From NCBI RefSeq assembly GCF_001043915.1, contig NZ_LABX01000106.1, forward strand, positions 1 through 60,044: DNA of 60,044 bases, in the 5' to 3' direction. Positions 22,715-29,523 of this stretch are shown in pieces. Under the pieces are notes generated by a model that was not told the DNA's origin, did not search any database, and saw only the letters and a program-made list of their open reading frames with translations. This stretch comes from Methylobacterium aquaticum. Lineage in GTDB: Bacteria > Pseudomonadota > Alphaproteobacteria > Rhizobiales > Beijerinckiaceae. The translations under genes were made by a program, and so were the position numbers. Each line of letters begins with the position of its first letter. The stretch's first letter is position 1.

Positions 22715-22963
22715 GGCTTTAGACGTGCGTGCAGTTTGCTGCTCCTCGGCCCACGCAGAAATCAGTCGCGCCAACTCTTCAGCCGAGATCGTTATCCCGC
22801 GGTCGCTGGCGCGGCCGAAATTTCGCACTCGGTTGCTGGACACGTCCAGCCCGGCGGCGGTGACCAGGCGCTTGATGTCGTCGTCCTTCAGGCCGGCGCC
22901 AGCCTTCCAGGCGTTGTAAGCCCTCCGGATCGCCGGCGCTTCGAGATCGGGCGGCGCGTTCAT
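22712..22963 (-). CDS. Small HTH-like protein
   Basis: This is an 83-residue protein from ATG 22963 (GGAGG 8 nt upstream). The sequence KDDDIKRLVTAAGLDVSSNR, VRNFGRASDRGITISAEELA suggests two small helical units like an HTH. It diverges from the mini-CRISPR array, whose first repeat begins 60 bp upstream of this start. Function unknown. Confidence 0.62.
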   Translation of the reverse strand: MNAPPDLEAPAIRRAYNAWKAGAGLKDDDIKRLVTAAGLDVSSNRVRNFGRASDRGITISAEELARLISAWAEEQQTARTSKA

Positions 22964-22985
22964 GTGCTGGCCTCCGTGTGTTGAT

Positions 22986-22997
22986 GGGGATTGCCCC
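22986..22997 (-). repeat. Start-associated element, copy b
   Basis: GGGGCAATCCCC on the minus strand places GGCAATC 32 nt before start codon 22963. It is a perfect 4-bp stem with a 4-nt loop. Confidence 0.5.
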
Positions 22998-23022
22998 TGA
23001 TCGGCACTTGTGGTTTTCTCTT

Positions 23023-23173
23023 GGCGCACCCCGCAGCGCGGGGTTGAACCGTCCTTGACGCGGGCTCGGGCTCGGGCTCAGTCAAGTTCCCTGCATCAGC
23101 GGGGATGAACCGGTACGATACGCGGCCGCGGTTCACACCAATGATCGTTCCCTGCACTGGCGGGGATGAGGCC
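23023..23173 (+). CRISPR. Mini-CRISPR array, type I-E-like repeats, no cas genes
   Basis: Three repeat-like units begin at 23023, 23084 and 23145, exactly 61 bp apart, the period of a type I-E array (29 + 32). Units 2 and 3 share GTTCCCTGCA-N3-GCGGGGATGA; unit 1 has CCCCGC-AGC-GCGGGG and ends TTGAACCG where unit 2 ends ATGAACCG. All resemble the type I-E consensus (GTTCCCCGC-N4-GCGGGGATGAACCG). The minus-strand translation gives RFIPADAGN, a known signature of mis-translated I-E repeats. Spacers lie at 23052-23083 and 23113-23144. Repeat 3 is degenerate at its 3' end, as last repeats often are, and an intrinsic terminator follows. No cas genes are in the window, so it would need host Cas proteins. 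Confidence 0.65.
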
Positions 23174-23200
23174 CGCCAATCAATTCTTGGCGGGCCTTTT
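23170..23200 (+). terminator. Intrinsic terminator of the mini-CRISPR transcript
   Basis: A perfect 10-bp stem GGCCCGCCAA / TTGGCGGGCC with a 7-nt loop (23180-23186) is followed by TTTT. The left arm overlaps the end of repeat 3. The strand and position fit a plus-strand transcript of the array; no plus-strand gene ends here. Confidence 0.8.
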
Positions 23201-23230
23201 CGTTGGTGCGGTCATGGTAGACGCCTGAAC

Positions 23231-23866
23231 TCATTCTGCATCAGCATCCTCTATACACTCGCTTCTCGCCTCCTCCACGAGGGCGCGAAGGGCCTCCAGA
23301 GGAGTGCCGATGAGCACGATGCCGTCGCGATGGGCGCCCTCTAGGACCACTTCGGCCGCAGCGGCGATCTCTGCCTCGCTCGATGTTGCCGAGAGGTTCA
23401 ACGCCCCGAGGCCGCCCCCATCCACCAACCAATCGGTGACATCTAAGACGGTGAAGCGGTCATCGAGGTAACGGGTGGCGCATATCTCGACGAATTCGGC
23501 GTATGCCTCTTCCGCATCCTCCGTCAGAGTTCCGCGCTCGCGGCCCGCCGTGTGACCCTCTGCCATGCGATCCAGCAGGACCGAGAGGCAGCCACCTTCC
23601 TCAAGATCGGCTCGCAACCGCACGAGATCAATGACGCAGGCTCGGGCCTCCGCATCACCAAGCGGGGCGGCGAGGGCGACATGGTAACGCTCTTCTAACG
23701 GGATCATGCGGGCGCCCGAATAGCCGCGCTCGACTAGGCTAACTGAGCCGTTGCGAGACATGCGTAGGAGGGCACCGTCGTAACGATAGGCGCCCAAGCT
23801 TGGGTCCATAGGGGTTCGGGTCAGCACCAGGCGGGCACAGGTAATGGCATCGCTATAGTCGGTCAT
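23231..23866 (-). CDS. Hypothetical acidic protein
   Basis: This is a 211-residue protein from ATG 23866 (AGAGGA 7 nt upstream). It is Glu/Asp-rich and helical with no metal or catalytic pattern I recognise. Its C-terminus (AAAEVVLEGAHRDGIVLIG) may be a small ferredoxin-like unit. The frame is open for another 43 codons upstream, but that part is not protein-like. Confidence 0.62.
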   Translation of the reverse strand: MTDYSDAITCARLVLTRTPMDPSLGAYRYDGALLRMSRNGSVSLVERGYSGARMIPLEERYHVALAAPLGDAEARACVIDLVRLRADLEEGGCLSVLLDRMAEGHTAGRERGTLTEDAEEAYAEFVEICATRYLDDRFTVLDVTDWLVDGGGLGALNLSATSSEAEIAAAAEVVLEGAHRDGIVLIGTPLEALRALVEEARSECIEDADAE

Positions 23867-23882
23867 CGTCTGATCCTCTAGA

Positions 23883-24107
23883 TTAAACCAGTAAGTCGAA
23901 AACCTCGGCGAGCACCGCCGCCACGCGCTCCCCAATGAGCCCGCGCCGGCGGATTTTGTCGATACCCTCCGCAAGGGTGAGGTCGTAATCCTCACCCGAG
24001 AAATCGCCGGACAGGCTCGCCAGATAGGTGCCCCACATGGTCAGGGACGACCGTTCGACAGGGGTGAGGGGAGGGCAGGGTTCAGCACTCCGGGCCAAAG
24101 TACCCAT
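23883..24107 (-). CDS. Hypothetical small protein
   Basis: This is a 74-residue acidic protein (GEDYDLTLAEGIDKIRRRGL) in the accessory operon, overlapping the upstream gene by 26 bp. No family recognised. Confidence 0.5.
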   Translation of the reverse strand: MGTLARSAEPCPPLTPVERSSLTMWGTYLASLSGDFSGEDYDLTLAEGIDKIRRRGLIGERVAAVLAEVFDLLV

Positions 24108-24348
24108 CGGCCTCCTCCACCATCGAGCGTTTCAGGTTCTTGTCCTTCGGCGCCCCACACTCACGGAAGCGCCTTCCTCCTTGTTCGATCACCCGCGTAG
24201 GGTCTTTGCCGCAGTGCGGGCAGATGTAGCCGTCGCGAATGATGCGCCCGCCAGAACAGCGCTTTAGGCCGACGTCGTCGGCAATCAACGCCCTATCAAG
24301 AAGATCACGGAGGATTTCGGGTTCTATACCGATTTTGCGTTTGGTCAT
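24082..24348 (-). CDS. Small zinc-knuckle protein
   Basis: This is an 88-residue protein from ATG 24348 (AGGGAAG upstream). It holds a CPHC motif (GYICPHCGKD) and a later Cys pair (RECGAP, FGPEC), so a zinc-binding fold is likely. Coupled to the Lar-like gene by ATGA overlap. Confidence 0.62.
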   Translation of the reverse strand: MTKRKIGIEPEILRDLLDRALIADDVGLKRCSGGRIIRDGYICPHCGKDPTRVIEQGGRRFRECGAPKDKNLKRSMVEEADGYFGPEC

Positions 24349-24656
24349 AATCTTCCCTCTGCCTTCTCGATTGCCGATGCGACGATCCCAGCCGTGCGTC
24401 GCAGCTCGGGCCGGCATTCCAGCGACAGGTAAGCCTGTCGGAGGGCCGCCAGCATGTCGCCGGTCACAGCGTCCCGACGGTTCCATGCCTCCGCGCCCTC
24501 TTCCAGGGTCTCGCCGGTCACCTCCGGCCTAACGGCGCACGTCTCGTCGGAGCACGACACCATCACCTTGGTGGGTGCTCCGCCATGCCATCCCTGGTAC
24601 TCGGCTGGCGAGCCGCAGAATGGGCACGGGAGCAGCCGAACGGATTTCGTCGTCAT
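24345..24656 (-). CDS. Lar-like restriction alleviation protein
   Basis: This is a 103-residue protein. The N-terminal 60 residues match the Lar family (LLPCPFCGSPAEYQG, VSCSDETCAVRPE, EAWNRR) with Cys11, Cys14, Cys35 and Cys40 forming the expected zinc site. In Rac prophage, Lar modulates type I restriction so that unmodified DNA escapes cutting. The C-terminal 40 residues are an added helical tail. A start-associated element lies upstream (24671-24686). Confidence 0.85.
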   Translation of the reverse strand: MTTKSVRLLPCPFCGSPAEYQGWHGGAPTKVMVSCSDETCAVRPEVTGETLEEGAEAWNRRDAVTGDMLAALRQAYLSLECRPELRRTAGIVASAIEKAEGRL

Positions 24657-24670
24657 CTCAGTTCCTCACA

Positions 24671-24686
24671 GGTTGGCGTGATTGCC
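24671..24686 (-). repeat. Start-associated element, copy c
   Basis: GGCAATCACGCCAACC on the minus strand, with GGCAATC starting 30 nt before the Lar-like start codon 24656. It is followed by TGTGAGGAAC, the likely ribosome-binding site. Confidence 0.6.
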
Positions 24687-24709
24687 AGGGGTGAAGGTCA
24701 GGCGGTGGC

Positions 24710-26299
24710 TTACAGGGCCTCTCTCATTCTCCGGATGCGCGCTTCGACTTCCTGAGCGACGCGAGCACCGACCGCCGCGTCGACCCGGCGATCCAGGCTG
24801 TCTTGGACAGCCGCAACGGCGCGATCGACAACCCGATCGGTTATCTCCGTCACGGTGCCGAGGCGCTCGTTGACCCGATCCTCGATCACGCGCCGGATGC
24901 GAGCATCAACGGCGGTCGCCAGTTCGTCGCTGACCTGGCCGAGCTTTACCTGGCCGCGCAGGTTCGCCTTCATGCTTTCTATGCGCTGGCTGACCAGTAG
25001 CCCGAGCTGTTTCTCGTCCCGAACGATGGCCAGCAGCTCGGGCTTGGCAGCTTCGAGCAAGCTGGTGAGCTGCTTGCGTGCGTCGTCGTCGAGGTAGGTC
25101 GGCCAGAGCTGCTTGCAGAACTCGGCGACGACGGCGCGCTGCAGCTCCGCCCTAGCTTCCGGCTCGGCGAACAGCACTGCCATAGCGCTGGCATCGAGCT
25201 TCAGCCCGACGCGGGTGACGGGGGTGTTGGACATCACAAACTCCCAATGGGCCTCATGCAGCCCGCAGGACGGCCGAAAGACAGCCGCCCGGCGCGCAGC
25301 ACGGGAAAGAGAAGGGCGGCCGTACGCCTCTGCGTCCTGCGCGTCCTCAAAGCGGAGCGTGCGGCCCGTGGCGTCACGGGCAAGCTCGCCGTGGGCGCGC
25401 AGGATGAACCCTTCCATCGTCGGGATGATATCGACGTGCGTCGGGCGGGCCGGCACTGCGGCCACAGAAGCGGCCGGCACGATAGCGTCGGGACGAACAA
25501 ATCGGGCTCCGGGCTCGCCATCAAACCGAACGCGAACCGTTTCAGCATCGCCGCGAAGTTGCGGAACGCCCGTCGCCTCAATCACGCCAGTGCGCACCGG
25601 GAACGACGGGTGTGCATCCGGCGCCAACTCGAACCGCGATCCTGCGGCCGGCGCCTCGCACATCTCGGACATGGAAGGGCACGGCTTGCCAGCGTTCAAC
25701 GCCGCGCACGCCTTCTCCGCAAAGTGCAGATCGCCAAACCAATGGCGAGCGCCGTTCCCGTCCACGTGGATCGCGCTGTTGTCCCGGTCGATGATGTCAT
25801 AACCGCCGGACTGGCGGGACACGGGAGCGAACCGGACACGGGCCGAAGCGGGATTGATGCCGGCTCGGCGCAAGGCGTCTTCCCTCGACAGCGCCGGACC
25901 CTGCCACAGAACGGTTTGGTACTCGTGTTGCACCTGCATATCGTCGGGTTCGGCATAGCGAGCGACGGTCTTGGTGGTGCCGTCCGTGCTCCGGAACTGC
26001 CACACAGTGAACCGCGACGCATCGGAGTGAACGGGGGGCAGAGTGCTGGCGACGGGCTCGGCTGCCTTGCCTGCCGCTTCCTCGGCCTCACGATCAATGC
26101 GAGCGGCCACGTCCCGCACGGTCTGAGGGTTGAGCTTGCACGCCCCGAGGAAGCGCCGGGCCGCAGCCGAGTTGGCACACGGCTTGTCGATAGGACAGCC
26201 GCCCGGGGTGAGGAACACAAGCCCGCCCTCGGTGCGCTGAATGGTGAGGCCGTGGGACGTGGCATCGGCAACGATGTCGGCGGGGATGCGAGCGGGCAT
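24710..26299 (-). CDS. Large accessory protein with internal start
   Basis: This 529-residue protein starts at ATG 26299. The N-terminus (DIVADATSHGLTIQRTEGGL, VFLTPGGCPIDKPC) looks folded; the centre is mixed, and the C-terminal 175 residues are a long charged helix (ELATAVDARIRRVIEDRV, NERLGTVTEITDRVVDRAVA) resembling coiled coil. An in-frame ATG at 25234 (MSNTPVTRVGL) has GGGAG 6 nt upstream and may yield a separate 174-residue protein. There is no stop between the two parts. Family not recognised. A start-associated element lies upstream (26317-26332). Confidence 0.65.
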   Translation of the reverse strand: MPARIPADIVADATSHGLTIQRTEGGLVFLTPGGCPIDKPCANSAAARRFLGACKLNPQTVRDVAARIDREAEEAAGKAAEPVASTLPPVHSDASRFTVWQFRSTDGTTKTVARYAEPDDMQVQHEYQTVLWQGPALSREDALRRAGINPASARVRFAPVSRQSGGYDIIDRDNSAIHVDGNGARHWFGDLHFAEKACAALNAGKPCPSMSEMCEAPAAGSRFELAPDAHPSFPVRTGVIEATGVPQLRGDAETVRVRFDGEPGARFVRPDAIVPAASVAAVPARPTHVDIIPTMEGFILRAHGELARDATGRTLRFEDAQDAEAYGRPSLSRAARRAAVFRPSCGLHEAHWEFVMSNTPVTRVGLKLDASAMAVLFAEPEARAELQRAVVAEFCKQLWPTYLDDDARKQLTSLLEAAKPELLAIVRDEKQLGLLVSQRIESMKANLRGQVKLGQVSDELATAVDARIRRVIEDRVNERLGTVTEITDRVVDRAVAAVQDSLDRRVDAAVGARVAQEVEARIRRMREAL

Positions 26300-26316
26300 G
26301 ATCGGAGTTCCTGAAA

Positions 26317-26332
26317 GGCTGGCGTGATTGCC
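26317..26332 (-). repeat. Start-associated element, copy d
   Basis: GGCAATCACGCCAGCC on the minus strand, 33 nt before the start codon 26299, followed by TTTCAGGAAC. Nearly identical to copy c at 24671-24686. Confidence 0.6.
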
Positions 26333-26385
26333 AAAGGCGGGATTGAGAAACGGAAGGCGGGGTAGCGGGGCGCAGCCCCGCCGGA

Positions 26386-27426
26386 TCATCGAGACGCGCA
26401 AGAAGCCGACAGCGACCCAACCGTGTGACGCGATCCTGTCATCGCCGTGAGACGCGCCGCCTCGACCTGCCAAGCGTGGGCACCCTGAGAGGCAAGTCGA
26501 TCACACCGGAGCGCACCGGCATGGGCCGATGCGACCCGCCCCCACGAAGTCACGAAAGCCGCCGTTGCCAGGACGGCGAGGAGAAACAACCCGAACGAGA
26601 CGGCGGCTGGGCGAAACCTGGCGGACGAAACAGGCTCGGCTGCTGCAACAACCGGGCGCACATCATCCGTGGCCGTGGTCGGCACCGGGGCCGGATGGGC
26701 CGGGCTGTCATCGATCACCGGAGGCAGGGCCGGAACGGCCGATCGCGGCACGTCATATCCGAGCCCCGCCGCATAGGCGTAGGCGTCCGCCTCGCTTTCC
26801 CATGACAGGATCTGGAACGTTCCGCCCTCGCGTGCGGCGATGCGAGCGGCGATGGCAGGGCCGCACTGGCGAGCGTCCTCGATATAGCGCGGATCGGATG
26901 CCTCGCAGGCGAGATCGGCCGGCACACGACCCACGAAGGCAAACCGGCCGTTCGGTGTGGGGATGAGATGGCACGGGAGAGGCGTGGGCGCATCGTCATC
27001 TTCCTCCGGAAGGAAGGTCTCTTCCTCGCCAGTGCCGCCGCAGTCGCGGCAGTCGATGATCCGGCCGTCCGCGCCTGTGTCCTCGCCGGTACCGCGGCAG
27101 TGGTAGCAGGGGGCCGCTGGAGCGTGTTTGGCCACGACAGGCGCCGCCACACGAGACGCCTCATACTCGCTCATGCGAGCCATCGTGTCCTGACGTGTGG
27201 TGCTGTGGACGTGGCCGAACGCCAGCGTTGCGTCGAATTCCACGGCGCCGATACGATCGATGACAGCCAGGCTGTAGCCGCTACGCCGTACCGAGCCGGA
27301 CAGAGACGAGACACTCTGGTAGCCGTCCCGGTTGAATGGGACGATCGAGCCGTCCGCCTCCTGGACCACATACCGGCCCCGCGGGTTGAGCACGACACGA
27401 ACAGGACGAGAGACAGGTTGCGTCAT
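26386..27426 (-). CDS. Membrane protein with DnaJ-type zinc-finger motifs
   Basis: This is a 346-residue protein from ATG 27426 (AGGGG 9 nt upstream). Residues 107-131 hold two CxxCxGxG repeats (CYHCRGTG, CRDCGGTG: Cys107, 110, 126, 129), the zinc-finger pattern of DnaJ-type chaperones, without a J domain. One membrane segment lies at about 285-305 (VSFGLFLLAVLATAAFVTS). The rest is Pro- and Asp-rich. It is the first gene of the leftward accessory operon and should be tightly controlled by the repressor. Confidence 0.7.
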   Translation of the reverse strand: MTQPVSRPVRVVLNPRGRYVVQEADGSIVPFNRDGYQSVSSLSGSVRRSGYSLAVIDRIGAVEFDATLAFGHVHSTTRQDTMARMSEYEASRVAAPVVAKHAPAAPCYHCRGTGEDTGADGRIIDCRDCGGTGEEETFLPEEDDDAPTPLPCHLIPTPNGRFAFVGRVPADLACEASDPRYIEDARQCGPAIAARIAAREGGTFQILSWESEADAYAYAAGLGYDVPRSAVPALPPVIDDSPAHPAPVPTTATDDVRPVVAAAEPVSSARFRPAAVSFGLFLLAVLATAAFVTSWGRVASAHAGALRCDRLASQGAHAWQVEAARLTAMTGSRHTVGSLSASCASR

Positions 27427-27453
27427 AGCTGTGGCCCCTGATTGGCTGGCGTG

Positions 27454-27496
27454 GAGCGCACTGATGGTCGGCGCGATCGCCGATCCTGGTGCGCTC
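27454..27496. promoter_or_regulatory. Leader hairpin of the leftward accessory operon
   Basis: GAGCGCAC (27454-27461) pairs perfectly with GTGCGCTC (27489-27496), and inside it GGTCGGCG pairs with CGCCGATC. It lies in the 5' leader between the predicted promoter and the first gene and includes one copy of the start-associated element. Confidence 0.55.
27466..27481 (-). repeat. Start-associated element, copy e
   Basis: GGCGATCGCGCCGACC on the minus strand inside the leader hairpin, about 40-55 nt before start codon 27426. Confidence 0.45.
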
Positions 27497-27524
27497 CTGC
27501 GGGAGGCGCGGTTGCCTCGCCTGT

Positions 27525-27540
27525 GGTCGGCGCTCTTGCC
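27525..27540 (-). repeat. Start-associated element, copy f
   Basis: GGCAAGAGCGCCGACC on the minus strand near the predicted transcription start, about 100 nt before start codon 27426. Confidence 0.4.
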
Positions 27541-27548
27541 GTGAACAC

Positions 27549-27578
27549 ACACTAGGACATGACGAATTTGTTCGTCAA
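27549..27578 (-). promoter_or_regulatory. Leftward promoter overlapped by operator 3
   Basis: On the minus strand TTGACG (27578-27573), an 18-bp spacer and TAGTGT (27554-27549) form a sigma70-type promoter for the gene at 26386-27426. Operator 3 covers the -35 and spacer, predicting repression in the lysogen. Confidence 0.6.
27560..27577. promoter_or_regulatory. Repressor operator 3
   Basis: TGACGAATTTGTTCGTCA, with 7-base arms perfectly symmetric, is the best match of the six operators. It covers the leftward promoter. Confidence 0.7.
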
Positions 27579-27584
27579 GTCGTT

Positions 27585-27602
27585 TGCCAAAGAAATTCGT
27601 CA
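27585..27602. promoter_or_regulatory. Repressor operator 4
   Basis: TGCCAAAGAAATTCGTCA shares the right arm TTCGTCA and 5 of 7 left-arm bases with operator 3. It is 25 bp from operator 3, allowing cooperative binding. Confidence 0.5.
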
Positions 27603-27864
27603 GTCAACGACAGAAACCACGCTCGCTCGCCAGTAGGCGCGGGGATAGCTCGGGCGCGTGCGCGTATACGTAGGCTCGTGTGCGTGTAGAGTATCAAGTA
27701 TAAGCAGAAGGGATGGCGGGGTCTGATTAAGGGATCGAGACCTTACCCTGGGACCGGCCCAGCTGGTCATTTCCGCAGAACTCAAAAAGGCAACGCTGGG
27801 CCACGGTCCACCGCAGCGCATGGGGCAGCGCGCCTATCCCAGGATGACGAGAGGGGCTTGCCAT

Positions 27865-27882
27865 TGCCGAATTTGTTCGTCA
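27865..27882. promoter_or_regulatory. Repressor operator 5
   Basis: TGCCGAATTTGTTCGTCA differs from operator 3 at one base. It lies 43 bp upstream of the HU-like gene and probably blocks its rightward promoter. Confidence 0.7.
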
Positions 27883-27924
27883 TCTTCTGTTTCGGCTCAG
27901 GGGCACCCTTTCGAGGGCTGAGCG

Positions 27925-28206
27925 ATGAGAACGAAGTCGGAGTTGGTGGCCGCGGTGTCGGCGGCATCGGGCCTGAGCAAGGGCGACACGGAGGCGGCGC
28001 TCGAAGCGTTCCGCGATGTGATCGAGAACGAGATGGCGAACGGCAGCGGCGAGCTGCTGTGGCCGAGAGTGGGTCGCTTCTACCGGCAGACGCGCGCTCC
28101 GCGGACGATCAGCACCCCCATGACGGGCGGCGAGCGGCGCCAGATCCCCGAGACCCGGATCGTCCGGTTCTCTCCGTCGGCGACGCTCAAGGAGCTGGTG
28201 CGGTGA
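27925..28206 (+). CDS. HU/IHF-family DNA-binding protein
   Basis: This is a 93-residue protein of the bacterial DNABII family: helical N-terminal part (KSELVAAVSAASGLSKGDTE, AALEAFRDVIENEM) and a beta arm (LWPRVGRFYRQTRAPRTIST). The arm lacks the usual Pro at the tip, and the sequence differs from host HU. It bends DNA and may assist phage recombination, replication or packaging. The preceding region holds operator 5. Confidence 0.88.
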   Translation: MRTKSELVAAVSAASGLSKGDTEAALEAFRDVIENEMANGSGELLWPRVGRFYRQTRAPRTISTPMTGGERRQIPETRIVRFSPSATLKELVR

Positions 28207-28379
28207 AGAAGACCAGCCTCTCCGATCAGGCGCGGCTCAAGATGGCCTCGCCGGACAACGTTCGTACCCTGCGCCGGGTGCAGCAGGCGGGCCCGTCGGC
28301 GCCGAGCGAGAAGGCCGTCGCCAGGCACGTGCATCCGCGCTCGAAGCGGCCGCTCAAGGGCCGAGAGGTGCAGTCATGA
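28203..28379 (+). CDS. Small basic protein
   Basis: This is a 58-residue basic protein from GTG 28203, which overlaps the HU stop (GTGA). Ser/Arg/Lys-rich (VKKTSLSDQARLKMAS). Ends 4 bp inside the next gene. Probably nucleic-acid binding or a structural peptide. Confidence 0.5.
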   Translation: MKKTSLSDQARLKMASPDNVRTLRRVQQAGPSAPSEKAVARHVHPRSKRPLKGREVQS

Positions 28380-28600
28380 AGGTCTCGATGCAGGTCGAGA
28401 ACCCCGATGAGGTGAACGTCACCCTCACGGTGACGATGCCCCTCAGAAAATGGCGAGTGGTCATGGCCGACCTGCTCAGAGACTACGGCTCGGGCAGTTC
28501 GGTGGAGCTGGCGAACGCCATCTCCGGCGTGATTGATGACGTGGCGACGGTCTTCGGGCCCCCGCTGTCGGATCCAAAGCCATCGGCCAGCGCCGAATAG
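28376..28600 (+). CDS. Hypothetical small protein
   Basis: This is a 74-residue protein (VENPDEVNVTLTVTMPLRKW, then a helical tail). Operator 6 overlaps its stop codon and a terminator follows. No family recognised. Confidence 0.55.
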   Translation: MKVSMQVENPDEVNVTLTVTMPLRKWRVVMADLLRDYGSGSSVELANAISGVIDDVATVFGPPLSDPKPSASAE

Positions 28601-28608
28601 GTTCGTCA
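28591..28608. promoter_or_regulatory. Repressor operator 6 next to a terminator
   Basis: CGCCGAATAGGTTCGTCA has the 7-4-7 layout with one arm mismatch. It overlaps the stop codon of gene 28376-28600 and lies 5 bp before a terminator stem. A repressor bound here could stop passing polymerase, like stoperators in some mycobacteriophages. Confidence 0.5.
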
Positions 28609-28613
28609 CCAGG

Positions 28614-28642
28614 GGGCCGCCGAGATCGCCGGCGGCCCTTCT
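28614..28642 (+). terminator. Intrinsic terminator after the HU operon
   Basis: A perfect 9-bp stem GGGCCGCCG / CGGCGGCCC with a 7-nt loop is followed by TTCTC. It separates the three-gene HU operon from the genes starting at 28670. Confidence 0.7.
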
Positions 28643-28669
28643 CACATTCCCCGACATTCGAGGTGAGAC

Positions 28670-29056
28670 ATGGCCGCCAAGGAGATGACGGTGCGCGCCT
28701 GCCAGCAGGGCGGGTTCGTGGTCTACGACCGGATCCAGATGGTGCAGAACCCGGATCCGATCGCTGCGTTCGGCGAGATCCGGCCGGCGCTGGATTTCGT
28801 GCTGAAAGCGATGGTGCCGATGACGGAAGTGAGGGTCGACGCCGCGGGCGTTGACGCTGAGGCGATTGAGCGACGCTTTCGGAAGACCATGGAGGGGTAC
28901 GAGCGCGCACGCCGCGGCGGAGCGGTCTCGCTCCTCGACCCGGGCCACCAGCCTTCTGGCCTGCAGGACCAGCACCTGCAGGATGTCGAGCGCGAACTCG
29001 CCACCGGCCGCCTCGTCCCGCGCGACGAGCCCCTGATGGAAGACGACCGGTCGTGA
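28670..29056 (+). CDS. Hypothetical phage protein
   Basis: This is a 128-residue protein, helical and moderately acidic (QMVQNPDPIAAFGEIRPALD, VDAEAIERRFRKTMEGYERA). The Shine-Dalgarno AGGTGAGAC precedes ATG 28670. Function unknown. Confidence 0.62.
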   Translation: MAAKEMTVRACQQGGFVVYDRIQMVQNPDPIAAFGEIRPALDFVLKAMVPMTEVRVDAAGVDAEAIERRFRKTMEGYERARRGGAVSLLDPGHQPSGLQDQHLQDVERELATGRLVPRDEPLMEDDRS

Positions 29057-29523
29057 GCCAGATCACCACCGAACACAACGGCCACCAGATCGTCTACGCC
29101 GAGAACGAGGACGTCTGGCGCTGCTGGGGCATGGAGCTGGAGGCAAAGACCCTCACAGCCCTAAAGACGAAGCTGAACGCGGCAGATGCGGCAGCGCGCC
29201 GGGTCGGCAATGTGAAGGTCATTGTCCTGTCTCACTACGGCGAGTTCTCGATGGGCGTCGTCACACTCCTGGAGGGCGAGAAGCACGCCTGGGTTTCCCC
29301 GCGGGTGCCAGGCGAGAAGGTGCTGGGACGCCGGTCGCGAACCAAGGTCCAGTTGGACGAGCTTGCGCTCGATACGCCGGTCGTCCGGGATGCTGTCGAA
29401 GCGTGGGGCCGAGCGAAGCTCGCCTATCAGGCAGCCGCACAGGCGGAGCGCGATGCCAAGGCGGCGATCCCACGCGCGACAAGGGCCGACCTGGCGGCGA
29501 CGCCGACGGGAGGTGAGCCGTGA
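29053..29523 (+). CDS. Hypothetical phage protein
   Basis: This is a 156-residue protein from GTG 29053, overlapping the previous stop. A beta-rich N-terminus (NGHQIVYAENEDVWRCWGME) is followed by a mixed domain (VIVLSHYGEFSMGVVTLLEG) and a helical tail. No family recognised. Confidence 0.62.
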   Translation: MSQITTEHNGHQIVYAENEDVWRCWGMELEAKTLTALKTKLNAADAAARRVGNVKVIVLSHYGEFSMGVVTLLEGEKHAWVSPRVPGEKVLGRRSRTKVQLDELALDTPVVRDAVEAWGRAKLAYQAAAQAERDAKAAIPRATRADLAATPTGGEP

